Source: Ziziphus jujuba (lineage: Eukaryota > Streptophyta > Magnoliopsida > Rosales > Rhamnaceae). Taken from it: a DNA stretch of 64,000 nt. The stretch spans positions 6,207,501 through 6,271,500 of the forward strand of contig NC_083388.1 in NCBI RefSeq assembly GCF_031755915.1, given 5' to 3'. Of the stretch, positions 47,850 through 60,653 are shown in pieces. The translations under genes and the position numbers were made by a program. Position 1 is the first letter of the stretch. Every line of letters begins with the position of its first letter. The notes beneath the pieces are model-generated. The model was not told where the DNA came from. It saw only the letters and a program-made list of their open reading frames with translations, and searched no databases.

Positions 47850-49337
47850 CTTATCTTTCTCTTTTTAATGTGTTTCATTTCTGTTTTGTTTGTATTGGAG
47901 CCATTTGAAACATCAAAGCATGTTCCTGTGTCCAATTGCATAAGCAGATAAATAATTTCATGTGAGCATTATGATGCTTCTGTAGTTTGTTTTCGTCAGG
48001 TGAAGAAATAAAATATGGTATTTGTTATAGATAATTGTTTTATAGTTATTTTATCATAGTTCCCAAGGGCATCTTTTGAAATTTTCGGGCAGGGTATTTA
48101 TGCTGCCGCTGGGTAGAGAGAGTTATTATTGACCACGAGCAAATTAGAAATACCAACTGCTAAGTTTTGGGAGAAAAAGAGGATATGTGGTTCCTTTTGC
48201 CAGCTTCGAGCTATGAAAGGTGAGCTTCTGTTTCGTACTTTTAACTCTAATTTCTTGAATCTTGAATTGTAAGTTTGATGAATTATTAGGAATGAGAAAT
48301 CTGATCACTTGAGTGACATACAGCATTGTATCTGATGATTTTTTGCCCTGATCTGTGCTGTCTTGGTTTCTTTTTTGGCATGACAAATTGGGTTCAACAA
48401 AACTAAATAGCATGCAGATATAGGAATGATGGATGTGGCTGCAAATGACCTTAATGCCTGTTATAGATCTCATTAACGGTGCTCTACCAATGCCGTACTT
48501 CCATTTGTGTCCCCCCTTTGGTTTGGGAAAAGCTTCTTCTACTGTTTTCTGTCATTTTTCCTAGCCTTTCTTTTTTTGTATTCTCAGAGCTCTGAAATTT
48601 GATAAAATTTCCAATATGGTCATTCTAGTATATGGACAACGGTTTATGAAATAAATCATGGAAGGTGTTTCTAGAGTTGCATCTATCTGGACTTCTCAAA
48701 TTTCTCCTTGCAGGTAGTCTGGACGGTTAACTATTATGCAAGCTAGCACAAGAAAAGTAAAGAACAAATCCCGAGTACCGACTGAACAAAATCACCTCAT
48801 GTCGGGATGCTATAACAACAGCCAGTAAAAGGAGGTCAATTTTCTTCGTATTTTGGGTCCCTCTTTTATGCTTTACTACTTATGTCATATGTTATCGACT
48901 GTTGATTCAATGTCTGAAAATCCTGATATGCACTCTCTCGGTCCAGTAGCTAGAAAAGAAGATTGGCTATTTTCATCTCTGCCATAACTTCCATTTGACT
49001 GTTACTTTTTATATTCAAACTCACAAATAGTTGGTGTCTGAGAATTATTCTTGCCTTTTTTGCATGTTATTATGTGATTAGGCCATAGATGGATCATGGA
49101 TCAGCTTGATGAGTACTTCTGTGAAGTTCACCTTTTTCCTTTTGAGGTTGGACTTGTGTATTGGATTTCTGAAATGTGGCTTCACTTTGCTGTTTGTGGC
49201 ATAGGAGAAGATTGGAAATCTGCCTACCTAATTGTTTATGTGAACTTACGGGTAGGGAGGTTGATTTTTCTTTCTTGCAAGGCTATTGATTCACTTGTAT
49301 CTAGGTTGCATTATTGTGATACTGATAGGTCATATTT
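47850..49337. repeat. Duplication copy B, downstream of the C2H2 gene
   Basis: Aligns gap-free to copy A in element 2 (26660-28147) with four mismatches. It has no MULE termini around it. It starts just after a (GTT)n microsatellite and ends in T-rich DNA. Several intron-like signals (AAAG/GTGAGC at about 48219, CTCCTTGCAG at about 48713) suggest it was once part of a spliced transcript, possibly the C2H2 gene 3-prime region, but no coding exon is recognised. Copy B is the likelier donor because copy A is inside a transposon. Confidence 0.9.
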
Positions 49338-50585
49338 TCTGCCCTTTTTTTTTTATTTTTTTATTTTGTAGATAGTACTAATTAGGTCTATACTTGCGCT
49401 TGAACTTTAGTAAGCTGTTTACCTGTGGCAAAAAAAGAACAAGAAAACTTATTACTTGTCGTACCCAAAAATTATTTTTTTTCTTTTATGATTTGTTGTA
49501 CTCAAAAATTCTTTTTTTCTTTTTCTTTTTCATTTTCATTTTTTTTTTTTTTTGGGCTATTGTTTGACAGATCTCATTAGTTGCTATGCACCTAAAACTT
49601 CCTGCTTGGATCAAGATTAAAAAATAATAATAAAAATAACAGATTCCTGCTTGGACAGCAAGTATATGCCAAATATATATGTATTGTACACGAAGGAGGT
49701 CTTGGCTTATGGCAAATATGTCTAATAATAATATAATATATTAATAATAATAATAATAGTAAAAAGAATAAATTATTTGTCATGTGGATCAAATTTTGAT
49801 CTTCTCAAGTGATTAGCAAAAATTTTTGTTCCAAACATCACCATTTTTCAAAAAAAAATTTTTTTTTTTTGGTTGGTAGGGAGCCTAACAGGTTTGCTTT
49901 TGTAGGTTCACAGATTTTAATGGAGTTTTGGTGATTTGATTAAATTTAGCGTCTCCGTGACAACTCAACTAATATCTTCAGTCCTTTACCCAAAAAAACT
50001 AATATCTTCAGTTCTGAATATGTGGCAAATCTCAATTCTGTTGTGGGTGCAAATTGATTCTCTTCTAAATCGTTTAGCAAATCAAAAAACTTTCAACTCA
50101 AAACAAAATACACTACATTTCACAGGCTAGTTTCTTCGTGACTATTAGGTACTTTATGAAAATTACAAAGCTAAGTATCTTAGACCTTTGGCATACATAT
50201 TCAATTATTTAGATGCAAAAGACAACTATTTGGTCATGGTTTTGCGGCCGAAGAAATATAATATTATCCATAAATTACTCCTGAACTTGTGATAGCAGCT
50301 ATTAATTTAACGTTATTATTAATACGATTGTGAGCAAGCCTTCTGATGTGGATAGAAAGAGCCATCCCCAAGAATTTCTCATCCATTTCTTAATTTTGCT
50401 TTTAAGTTTGAAAATTAGTTTGGAAGAAAGGAAACCCATTTCTGAATATAAGTGACTGAGTCTTCTTTCCTCCAATTCAGGATTAAAAGCCTCTTCACTC
50501 TTATCTATTTTTTCACTCCAAAACCGTTCTTGTTTTGAACCAGTTTTTTTCTGCTTTCTGGACAAGCAAAAGCAAAAAGGTTTTA
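49338..50585. other. Intergenic upstream of the DUF1645 gene
   Basis: T-rich and (AAT)n-rich DNA. A short direct repeat of CTAATATCTTCAGT lies at about 49968-49981 and 49999-50012. The last 200 bases are the likely promoter and leader of the next gene. Nothing else is recognised. Confidence 0.5.
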
Positions 50586-51794
50586 ATGGAGACCCCAAAT
50601 GATGTTTCCTTTGCCAGTGCAGCCAGTAGTCCAAGCAGGTTCAGCCTTGAAGGTATGATATACTACAGTGCCCCAACTAGTCCTAGCAGAAAGGTGTCAC
50701 CAAATCCAAATTTATTTTTTGGAAGCCTAACTGAACCAACAACACCAAGGACTTATGAAGACGCCAATTCCAATCTCGATGACTTCGAATTCGATACCAG
50801 TCATCGTTTGGATCATATCAGCATCAATATGGTATCGAAGCAGGAGTTCCACAGCATGTTCAATAGAGAAAAGCAGCCAAAGGGGCGTGGGGACTCCCTT
50901 CCCACCATGGCATTTGCTGATGAGCTGTTTTGTGATGGCAAAGTCATGCCTCTTGCACCTCCACTCAAGCTTCCACCGTCCCACAGAGGCCACATCGACA
51001 ACATAAGTGGTAATTTCAGCTCCACCGCGTCGTCCCCGAGATCACCGAGTTCGGTACTTAAGCTTCCATTCTCACGGCGGTGCTTGTGGAACGATGATTT
51101 TGATCCTTTCATGGTGGCATTAGAGAATGTCAAAGAAGAAAAGAGAGGGAAAACAAAAGCAGACAATCACAGACGGGCTCGGTCTTTGTCACCCTTAAGG
51201 GTGACTTCCAAACAGAAGTCCAATGGGTCTTTGGACTTGAGCAATGAACAAAACAAGCAAATGGGTTCTCCTCAGAGACCCATTCAATTGTTGGGATTTG
51301 ACCCAAATAAGCAGAGGAAACTCACTGTCTCACCTTCTACAAGGTTGGCCGATGTTCCAGAAGTCGATCAAAGTCCAAAAAGTTTGGTTGCGCCCAAAGG
51401 ACTCATAATTGCAAGACAACTTGAGAAGATGAACAGCGAGACACCCTGCAAGCCCAATAAGACATCACCAGGGCCCAAAGTGGAAACTGGTGGTGAAAAT
51501 GAGATGGGTAAAGAGGGTGGAGGGTCAAGAAAAAGGGTCAGCAAGAGGAAGAGACTGAAGAAATTTCTTTTGAGGAGTTTATCACTTAGTAGCAAAGTAA
51601 ATGACGAAGAGAAGCTAAATAGTGAAAGCGTAGCTTCAAGGAAACCAAGTTTTCTAAGGAGGTTTAGTAGCTTTAAGTCTGAAGAACAGGCCCAAGATTC
51701 CAATGGGGATAAAATGGTGCCTCATGTTGCAAAAATGGCACTTGTGCATTACAGGCCAAGGTTTACTCTTTGCTTAGGTTATACGACAACTTGA
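50586..51794 (+). CDS. DUF1645 (PF07816) family protein, unknown function
   Basis: An intronless frame of 402 residues from ATG at 50586; the longer frame opens with a TTG. Family-type features: an N-terminal FSLEGMIYYSAPTSPSRK block (about 20-37), LPTMAFADELFCDGKVMPL (about 105-123) and a Ser/Pro-rich middle with SPSSVLKLPFSRR and FDPFMVALENVKEEKRG. Next come a basic segment SRKRVSKRKRLKKFLLRSLS (about 329-348) and a C-terminal SFLRRFSSFKSEE. DUF1645 proteins are plant-specific and often stress- or growth-responsive; no biochemical activity is established. The basic clusters suggest nuclear location. It resembles the Arabidopsis AR781 type, as far as I can tell without a search. Confidence 0.85.
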   Translation: METPNDVSFASAASSPSRFSLEGMIYYSAPTSPSRKVSPNPNLFFGSLTEPTTPRTYEDANSNLDDFEFDTSHRLDHISINMVSKQEFHSMFNREKQPKGRGDSLPTMAFADELFCDGKVMPLAPPLKLPPSHRGHIDNISGNFSSTASSPRSPSSVLKLPFSRRCLWNDDFDPFMVALENVKEEKRGKTKADNHRRARSLSPLRVTSKQKSNGSLDLSNEQNKQMGSPQRPIQLLGFDPNKQRKLTVSPSTRLADVPEVDQSPKSLVAPKGLIIARQLEKMNSETPCKPNKTSPGPKVETGGENEMGKEGGGSRKRVSKRKRLKKFLLRSLSLSSKVNDEEKLNSESVASRKPSFLRRFSSFKSEEQAQDSNGDKMVPHVAKMALVHYRPRFTLCLGYTTT

Positions 51795-52560
51795 TGAACC
51801 AGAGTCATGAACCCAAAAAAACAAAACACGAAAAACCAAATCTTAAAATGTTTTATGGGATTTGTGTGTTAATGTCCTTGTGTGTGGGTATTGTCTTTGT
51901 AATGTTAACAGTGCTTGTGTTTCATCAACCCCATGTGTGGGGAATTCTTTGTATTCAAGAAAAGTGAAAATCTCTGTCGATGTATATAATATTACCGATT
52001 TTATAACTTCATAGTCATGCAATTTTTTATTTCTGCATAATTTTCTCATATTCAAACATTGAGAACTTGAATGCTTCCTACTTTCTCTTTTTCCTTCTCT
52101 ACTGATTTCTTATTTAACATAGCCATGACTCTCTAAGGACAAATGCTAATTAAGTGCCTTTGGAACTCAAGAATTAAATAGGAGTAAAATTGAAATCGAT
52201 GCAAATGTTATTATGGAGTTTAAAAAGAAAGCATGAATAAGACTGAAAAGTATGTCTCAGTTTCCAGTCCAGCACAAGAAGCAACCAAAAAGAGCAAATG
52301 GTGCTGAGACCATCCTCCAACCAAACCAACCCTCAATGGTTGGGATGTAAATGTTCTTTGATTTGAGAGCCCCTTTTGATTCCATATTTGATCCACACAT
52401 CCACTTCCACTTACTAAATTTGAGCAAATCACTACAGTAACTACAGTTTATGGCTACTTAATCATCAATATACCAATCAGATTACACTACAAACAGTGAA
52501 ATTACTGTTTCTTCAGTACCTCAAAAATTCTAGTCAAATCAGTAATCAGCAATCAGCAAT

Positions 52561-52605
<45 letters not shown>

Positions 52606-53159
52606 AAAACATGAAGGACTGGTAAAATAAACTTGTAAAATTCTGAATACTAATAATGTTCATTGATTGGCATAGATGAAAAGAAGCGAGAAAATTTTCT
52701 GAATACTAATAATGTTCATTGATTGGCAAAAGGAAGAAAAGTTATCTTACAGCCACAAAAGTACAAAAACAGTAGCTAGTTTTCTATGTTCTCCCAAACA
52801 GACAAGGGAGCCAACTAATGGTTTTTTTTGTGATCGTGGGAGTAAAATATGATACATCAATGCTGCATCAATCTGCAGCAATATACATTATCAGAAATTG
52901 CATAAAATAAATCTCCGACGAAAAAATAAAAAAAAAAATTAGAATGGGAGTTTTTCTTTTTTTTTTTTTTGGTTTTTTTTAAACATGGTCTCCACATTCA
53001 TGAAGAATCAGAATCCCAGTGTCAACTTTTCAATCTCACTTTTTTTTTTCCTTTTTGATAGAAAGGCACTAAACTTCCCATGCTTTGATCGCACGGGCCT
53101 AATTTTCTTCTGAATTCTGATTAAAGTGAATCATTATATTCCTGCTTTATAGAAGAAGT
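51795..53159. other. Intergenic between DUF1645 and F-box genes (3-prime ends facing)
   Basis: Contains a (GA)n microsatellite of about 36 bases at 52563-52598 and a tandem duplicate of TTCTGAATACTAATAATGTT at about 52638-52730. Both ends are likely UTRs. No further gene is seen. Confidence 0.55.
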
Positions 53160-56100
53160 CTATTCCAAGACTTCACTTGGCCACAGCCGCCTCCACATCG
53201 AAATCTCTTCCTCGTTGCTAAGCTTTCTAATGCCACCATAAAACCCATCTGCCTCATTTCCTTCCTCCCCATGGTCTTTCCTATTGATGGTAGTATGTCT
53301 CCACCGTGAACCAGGCGTGTACTGGTTGAACTCAAGCACCACAGTGTCTGCAAGCAAAAACTCGGCGTCAAAAATCTTTTGATATGCTTCCACCAAACCC
53401 ATTTTCAGTAAGTCAGCAACTAAATAGGGTAGAGTACATCTGTAAGCATCTCAAATCATTATATCATTCATGATTTGACGCAGTTTTCCTTAATTAATAG
53501 TTTAATAGCATTTAGTATTTTTATAATGTTGCTGCAATCAAGTAAGTAAGCAGTATGAATTTCATCCAGTTATGATGAAAAATTTAACCCACTTGCACTT
53601 CGTTATATCACTTCAGAAGAGTAATTAAAATAGTTGACTCAAGACATACAATGACATCAAAACAGTGACCCAACTCTGGTATTTCCCTATGCAAAGTGAA
53701 AGGCAATTTAAGAAATATAATATTTGATTTATCTGCGTTTGGTGCCAGAAACCATCTTTCAAAAACATATCATTAAGGAAAAATTACATATACATTTTTA
53801 CAAAAGTTTAGCAATTGTCTCACATCATCAAAGAGGAAAAGAAACAGGAAAAAAAAACAGTAAATTGCTGTTATTTTCTCTAGAATCTTGATATTGAAGG
53901 CACAAATAAACTGTGTCATACAGCTAAGTTTAGCAAAATTAATATTCCATTACCATACCCTACCCAAACACCCTGACAAATTCGGTTGACATGATCGGAA
54001 GATGATAAAAAGATGGTAAAAATCATATTTAAAGGAATCTTCTGTGGCTGAAACAATGAAAGTGATATCTATAAAAAAAGTAAATTTTGAAAATTTGAAA
54101 ATAAGAAGACAAAGATAATTCTGATTACCTAATCAGAAAAACAAAAAAAAAATTATTACTAAGATATTTGTAAGGGTGTCTCATGCTGGTGGGAAACTTA
54201 ATTAGAAACAATTAAGATCTATTTGCTGACAAAGAAGATAAAGAAATGAAACAAAAAAGTTGGAAGCTTATAATATAATTTAGTCCCCACATAGCACGAA
54301 TATTCCAACTAGGCAAAAAAAAAACTATGGGGAACACTGAGTTCTCTCAGTATGGTTGGCCATAAATATTCTGCTGAGACAGAAGTTATCACAATGTTGG
54401 TGGAAATTATGACATACTGACAATGATATGTCTTGGGGTCCACTCAAATAGCATAAAGGGTGGTCCACCTATTGAAAATGGACGTCAGGAAAGAGATCTG
54501 GCCAAAACCGGGTCTAATCTGCGAAAGTAAACTTTCCATTCATGTCATCCACAACTTGAGAGATGTTAATGGCTTCTTTGCAAGAATATGATAATCTTAA
54601 TCAGAAACAAAGACTCTGCAAACTTTAACACCTTCAATCTGTCTTAAATGGAGGTGGGTTTTTCCTATTGACAATTTCATACATGTGAAAAAAAAAAAAA
54701 AAAAATTGAAGAAAAAAAGTCATTTTAAATGCCTTGTCCAATGGCAGAGAAAATAGAAAAACATGAAAAAGGTTGGAATCTGAAGACAAAACAGTTCCGG
54801 TCATATTATTTGTTAGATTCCTTAAGTATTATTTTTCTAACATCATCTAAAAAGTCTATCACTCACAGCATAAGTCCTACTTGCAGGAGAAGGAAGATGC
54901 AAACAACTCACCACTCTCATGACAACGGCAGTAGTTTTCATTCCCATCACATGGTTCCAAGTGACCTACGACACCGTACCACCAACCTGAAACATATATA
55001 ACACATCTCCGTTATGCAACTGATTGATTTCCATACATTTATTGTTCATGCTTTGGTATAACATTATGCTCAAAATACCTCTTTTTTTTAAGCATATCTA
55101 ATTTTTTGTTTTTACCATTCAAGATTCTAATTGATTATTCTTTTTTTTTTTCTTTTTTTTTTTCTTTTTGGTTAATAATTCTAATTGATTATTTGGTTGC
55201 TGGATTTTCCTTTAACTTTGATGATTAGATATCACCATCCTCTGAAAGTCACTAATGCAATAATCAAGTTTGAACAAGTATTCCCTAATAGAAATCAGGT
55301 ATAACTTTTTCTTTTTTCTTTTTTTCTTTTTTTCTTTTTTTTTTTTTTAAAGAAATAAAAATTAGATGTATGACGTGTAGAATCATCTTTCTGGACATTG
55401 CAGTCAAATCTTCCTTCTTTGGCAAAATCCAAACTATTGGTAGGAAGAAAATTAAAAAACAGAAGATAAAATATATCTGGGAAATGGAAAACAATATGCC
55501 ATGGAATATTAATCCAAGATACTTTTGAAACACACACACACACAAAAAAATAAAAAATAAAAATAAAAAAAAAAGAAAAAAAAAAAGAAAAAGAAAAAAA
55601 AGAAAAAAGAAAAGCATCTAAAACTCAAAATAATTAAGAACATGTGCGAAGAACAAACCGTAAGGGAATTCTTTGTTTCTTCTCCACTGAATCTCAACAT
55701 GGTCACCAGGGCGTAACTCATTCAAGCAGTCAGAGATATGAAGATCATGATGAGGAGTATCAACAGGTGGAGCTCTTAGCCTTTCCCATGGTACCCCATT
55801 CTCAATTGCAGGTGCCCTACTTCCATGAGGTGGGTACCTGTAACAAACAAAACCAGCCTCAAGTTAAAACTAAACTACCCTGATCAACTTCAATAAAACA
55901 AATTGAAAGCAAAGAATCATAGAATTTTTATGGAAGCAAAAACCAATAAATATTAAATAATAGAATCTTATTTGGAAAAAAGTGGATAACACAGAGAAAT
56001 CAATTGAGCACCAAACTCTAAAGAAGGCTATATTTGTGCAATTACCTGGCTTGGAAAGTGTCAGTGCGCGGGTCATAGCTAATCTTAGCATCATAGCATG

Positions 56101-56981
56101 ACAACATGAATCCAACATGCCCATTCTGCTAAAAGAGCCAGGAAGAAAACATTGGTGAAAAAAAAAATCCAAAAAAAAAAAAAAAAAAAAAGAAGCAAAA
56201 ATCTCTGATTTCTATAGAAATTAAAGCAAACTAATAAGAAGCTTATTGCTCTGAGGTCTAAGATTAAAGAAAAAACAAACCCTTTACAAAAATGATAATC
56301 AGTCGGTACCTCGCGGTTATAGACTTGAGCAGGGAAAGAGAATCTTCCTGTCTCAAGAGCAAGATACCAAGCCATGACTGAATGAATTGGCAAAGAACTC
56401 TTCTGCTTGAAATTATCATCTGCTTTTGATTTAATCCATGAAAAAGGCCAACCTAGAGAAAGAATTCTCAAAAGACCTTTTTGCTTGGCTTGCTTGGGAT
56501 TACCGAACTCTGTTCTTGTAGCAAGATGCCCTTGCCACGCTGTGTAAGCAACTGGACCAATAATTCTACCCCATTTATGCTTCATGTGCTTCTCCCAGAG
56601 ATGGTCACTCATACATCTTTCCCTCAAAGAAGTACAAACACCAGCCATGCTACAGAGTGCATCAGGGGGAAGTCTCTCAAGAATGCATTCCAAGGCCAAC
56701 TCTGGCAAATCCAAAACCGACATCTCAGGCACCTCCTCAACATTCTCCACTTTACAAGTTACAGTCTTCCTCTTCATTGACATTTTGGATGGAATTTGGA
56801 AAAGAAAACCACTTGAGAAGATGTATTTTGTCAGCTCAGATATGGTAAGGAAGGATATCTCTTTCCAGAAGAAGGGTGACAACAATCTCATCTCAGTTGC
56901 CCATGAGGGTAGTGGTTTGAGAGGAAGGGACTTTAAAAAGATGAGAAAGGGGACACAGGTGATAAGCAAGTAAAGTAGCAT
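53160..56981 (-). CDS. F-box protein with hydrophobic N-terminus (5 exons)
   Basis: Exons 56981-56310, 56128-56046, 55837-55659, 54986-54912 and 53347-53160 join with GT-AG borders to 398 residues. Residues 1-20 ([20 protein letters not shown]) are strongly hydrophobic and could be a signal anchor. The F-box is at about 88-135 ([20 protein letters not shown] ... [14 protein letters not shown]). The C-terminal part contains [34 protein letters not shown] and [15 protein letters not shown], a conserved domain in this plant F-box group. F-box proteins recruit substrates to SCF ubiquitin ligases via SKP1; the substrate is unknown. Exon 2 begins at a TAGCAG tandem acceptor. It looks like the At2g26850/At2g41170 type from memory. 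Confidence 0.92.
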
Positions 56982-58208
56982 TAGAAAAGGAGAATTTCCT
57001 TGTGGGTCAAATTCAAGTTTGGTGTAAATGATAAGGTAGGAAGATCAATGGGAAGAAGCAGCTGTGGAAAATCAATTGTAAACTAATATATAAAAAAAGA
57101 AACTATATTTATACAAAATATAATAAAAAAGAAGCAAACTTGAATTGTCTACTCTTCTCTTCAAAGTTTCCTTTCTCACAAACTCGTAAAAATAAAAAAA
57201 ATAAAAAATAAAAATTATAAAAGGAAAAATGGGATCTTGAACAACCCCATTCAATGCTATGGGTTTTCTTTTTTATTATTTTTATTGGTTTAACGAAGCC
57301 CACCAAACCCAAAGGGTGGGCCTCCTCGTCAAGGACTAATCAGAATAAAAAGAAGGGTTATTGTAGACAACTCGGTGGGACGATGCCTTAACCAATCTAG
57401 AACTCAAAGGATGCTTAAAAACTCTTTCTTTCTCTATATGATGATCTTTCTTTAAGAACCCAACCGTACAGACAAGTAAAACAGCTGTCATTCAAAGAGA
57501 GGGAGAAGGGGGGTGAGAGAAAAAAGAGTAAATGGGGTTCTATTGGATGAACCCAGGAAGCTAATGGAGAGAGGTGGGGCACTCTCAGATCTGTTATGGG
57601 TTTCTGACACCTGGAATTCCCAAGAAAAAAAAAAAATGAAGATAAGTCTAGATGCAAAGACCCATATCTCCAAAATCCGTGAATTTTCTTTGGAAACAAA
57701 CAAATCTTTGGAAATAATAAGGTGGTAAAAAAGATTTGGGTGGTTGGGATTGAAGCAAATATTAGGTGAACCCCAACACCCTAAGATCCGTATAAACTAA
57801 ATAAAAATGACCCCCCACTCCAAAAGGACAAAGACAGGAGGATCTGAAGAAGGTGGTGGTATTTGGGTGTTGTTGATGTAAAAGAAAGATAATAGATATT
57901 GATAAAGAAGATGGTGAACGTGAAGGTGTGGGGTCCTCACCTCAGTCCATCATATTCTTCATCAAAAATTAAAATCGTCAAAATCCTTCTCCACCCACAA
58001 ACTTCTCTTTCTTTCTCTCTGAGGCAAATTAACAAACAGGTAGTCGATGATGAGATAGAAGTCTAAGAATTATTATTATTATTATTATTATTTTTTATGC
58101 CATTCAAAGAGAGGCCAAGGTTAAAGATTCAATTTTTGGAGGGTATTCATCCTTTTGTGTGGATATCGAACAAACTTGTTGCCTCATCATCAAAACCCAA
58201 ATTATCCC

Positions 58209-58244
<36 letters not shown>

Positions 58245-58310
58245 TATCTTTCTTACAACTTGGAGGAAAATCCGTGTAACCAGAAAAGGCTACCTTTGGG
58301 ATGACGTAGA

Positions 58311-58341
<31 letters not shown>

Positions 58342-58615
58342 ACGTATAATAATTGCAATTTTGCTTCGATCATGGTTAACAGGTTTTGTCAGTCTAAAAA
58401 GACAAACTCCAACCTTAGCAAACCGATGAGTCTCTGATACCAATGTGATTTATACCAAAAAAAAATATGGTCTTTTTTGAGGTTTTGGATTGCAAATTTT
58501 TCTTTTTTGATAAATTCCTGTTTTTCTTTGGGTTGGTCAAATTGCAAAGACCGTGTAGCATGTCAAAGATCCCCGATGGTTCCTTTGTGACCCTTACAAT
58601 AAGGTTTTACAAAAC

Positions 58616-58647
<32 letters not shown>

Positions 58648-58884
58648 TCGTGTAATAATGAGAAAAGATATAATTTTTACAGCCTCAATGTGTAAGTTCA
58701 AGATGTTTCTAAAGTTTGCATTCCATAAAGTAAGGGCAAGACAGTCTCACGTGATCTGCATGGCAATGTCACGTGATTTGTATGCGAATGCAATGTTTTC
58801 CCTTTTAAAACCTTTAATTTTGTCGCGTTGTAAAGTATTCGCAATTCATTTCATACTAACAAGAACAATAATTGCTTATTCACC

Positions 58885-58923
<39 letters not shown>

Positions 58924-59967
58924 AACAACAACAATTGCTTTGAAAAAATAATAATAAAATTAAAAAAAAAACACAAATAACAATAATTTTAAAGACATAA
59001 TAACTTTTTTTCTTTTAATTTTTTTTTGTGTGCCTTATTAGTATTTTTTTAAGAAATAAAATAAACAACATCTTTGTCCTTCTGGTGACAATTTGCATTG
59101 AAGAAAATTATTCCGTTTTGAGTATCTTGTGCTTGATGTATCATATCATCTTTTGTCCTTATTTTTAAAAGGAGAGAAGATATTAATTTTTTAACTATAC
59201 TATTTGATTAACACCAATATAAAAATGACATCATGGTTATCACAATAAGATGAAAATATGAGGACAGAAAAATAGAAATTTATTGTACGTCGGCCAAATG
59301 CTCTTTGATCTTAGTAATTGAACAAAAAGTGCAAGAGCTTTTAGGGCTCAAATATCACTTACCTTCTCTCTGTATATAAATATATATATATATATATATA
59401 TGAGAATTACAATGCAATACAATCTATTTTGCTACGACAATACAATACAATCTTAATTTAAAAGGAAAAGAGAGACATGATTCCAACCCACTATATTAAA
59501 AATGTGGATATGAAACTATACCACTAGCTGGATCAACCTTCTATATTAATCAAAGTACGGCTTACTTCTAGCTACATTAGCTAGGTTTCTACTTCTTTAT
59601 ATAGGGCTAGAGAGCATGTCTTACTACATTATATTTTTTGATTTTTATTTTTTTTCCGTTTTTGAAAGGGGTCTTCTATCAATTGGGAGACTTGAGGTTC
59701 TCCAAAATGGTTTATTTTATTCTTCTTACTTGCTAGACTAAAACTTGACTTTTGCTTACCAAAAATAATAATAATAATTGACTTAGGGTAATTGAGAATT
59801 TATATTAACGGGTTGGCCATGCACGCCAAACTTTCCCCGAACAGGTGGTCTTCGAATGTTAGGTCAGGCAAATCAAGTGTTCAAAGGGAGACTAACCTGA
59901 CGTGGAATTTATGGTATTGGACATTTTACCCGACCACTATAATATTATCTCCAAAGGCCACCTAAAT

Positions 59968-60001
<34 letters not shown>

Positions 60002-60443
60002 GAGAGAAGAAAAAAAAGTTGATAAATATATATAAACAAACGAAATGTGAAAAAAAATAAGTTGCTTGGCTTTAAGTGGTAAGGTAGGTGATATATCAAA
60101 CACTCCCCAAATTTGACCCTAAGCCAATTAATGTTTTGATGACTCAATGCCCGTAGCGTGTGGGGAAGCATGCATGCTAGCTAAGATTAGTCCATTCTTT
60201 TTGTTTTTTGGATCATATAAGACTACTCATTGACAATTAAGCCACCATATACATACACACATATAAATATATATATATATATATATTATATATTATATAT
60301 TATAGAAAGCATTGTCAATGATGGGTAGATTATAATATATCACAATTAACACAAAATCATGGATACTTAGACACACGGATCACGAATATCCACCACAAAA
60401 AACGTTTGCTGATCATGTCACAGTTGTGTTGCATATAATATGT

Positions 60444-60483
<40 letters not shown>

Positions 60484-60653
60484 GAATTATGATAGTTGTT
60501 CTATCCGAACTTATATGTGTATATATATATGATAACTGTTCTTTAAAAAAATTTTCTCAGCATATAATGTATGACATAATGACTTAATAAATTACTTGAG
60601 TAGCACATTAATTAATAATTTTAAAATTAAAAATCTAATTGGGAGTGTGGTAA
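56982..60653. other. F-box gene 5-prime flank and gene-poor DNA
   Basis: The F-box promoter should lie here. Microsatellites: (CT)n about 58212-58241, (TA)n 58317-58340, 58617-58640 and 59380-59401, (GA)n 59973-59999, (CA)n-(TA)n 60446-60483, and a run of about 34 A at 58888-58921. A 22-base direct repeat with two TCACGTGAT boxes lies at 58747-58790. No coding region is recognised. Confidence 0.55.
58747..58790. promoter_or_regulatory. Paired TCACGTGAT boxes in a 22-base direct repeat
   Basis: TCACGTGAT at 58747-58755 and again at 58769-58777, each followed by (T/C)TG(C/T)ATG(G/C)(C/G)AATG. CACGTG is the G-box/E-box core bound by bHLH and bZIP proteins. The site is about 1.8 kb upstream of the F-box start codon. 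Confidence 0.35.

Noticed and set aside
55285..55721. Phe-rich minus-strand frames in the F-box intron
   Set aside because: They are produced by A-rich homopolymer tracts within an intron.
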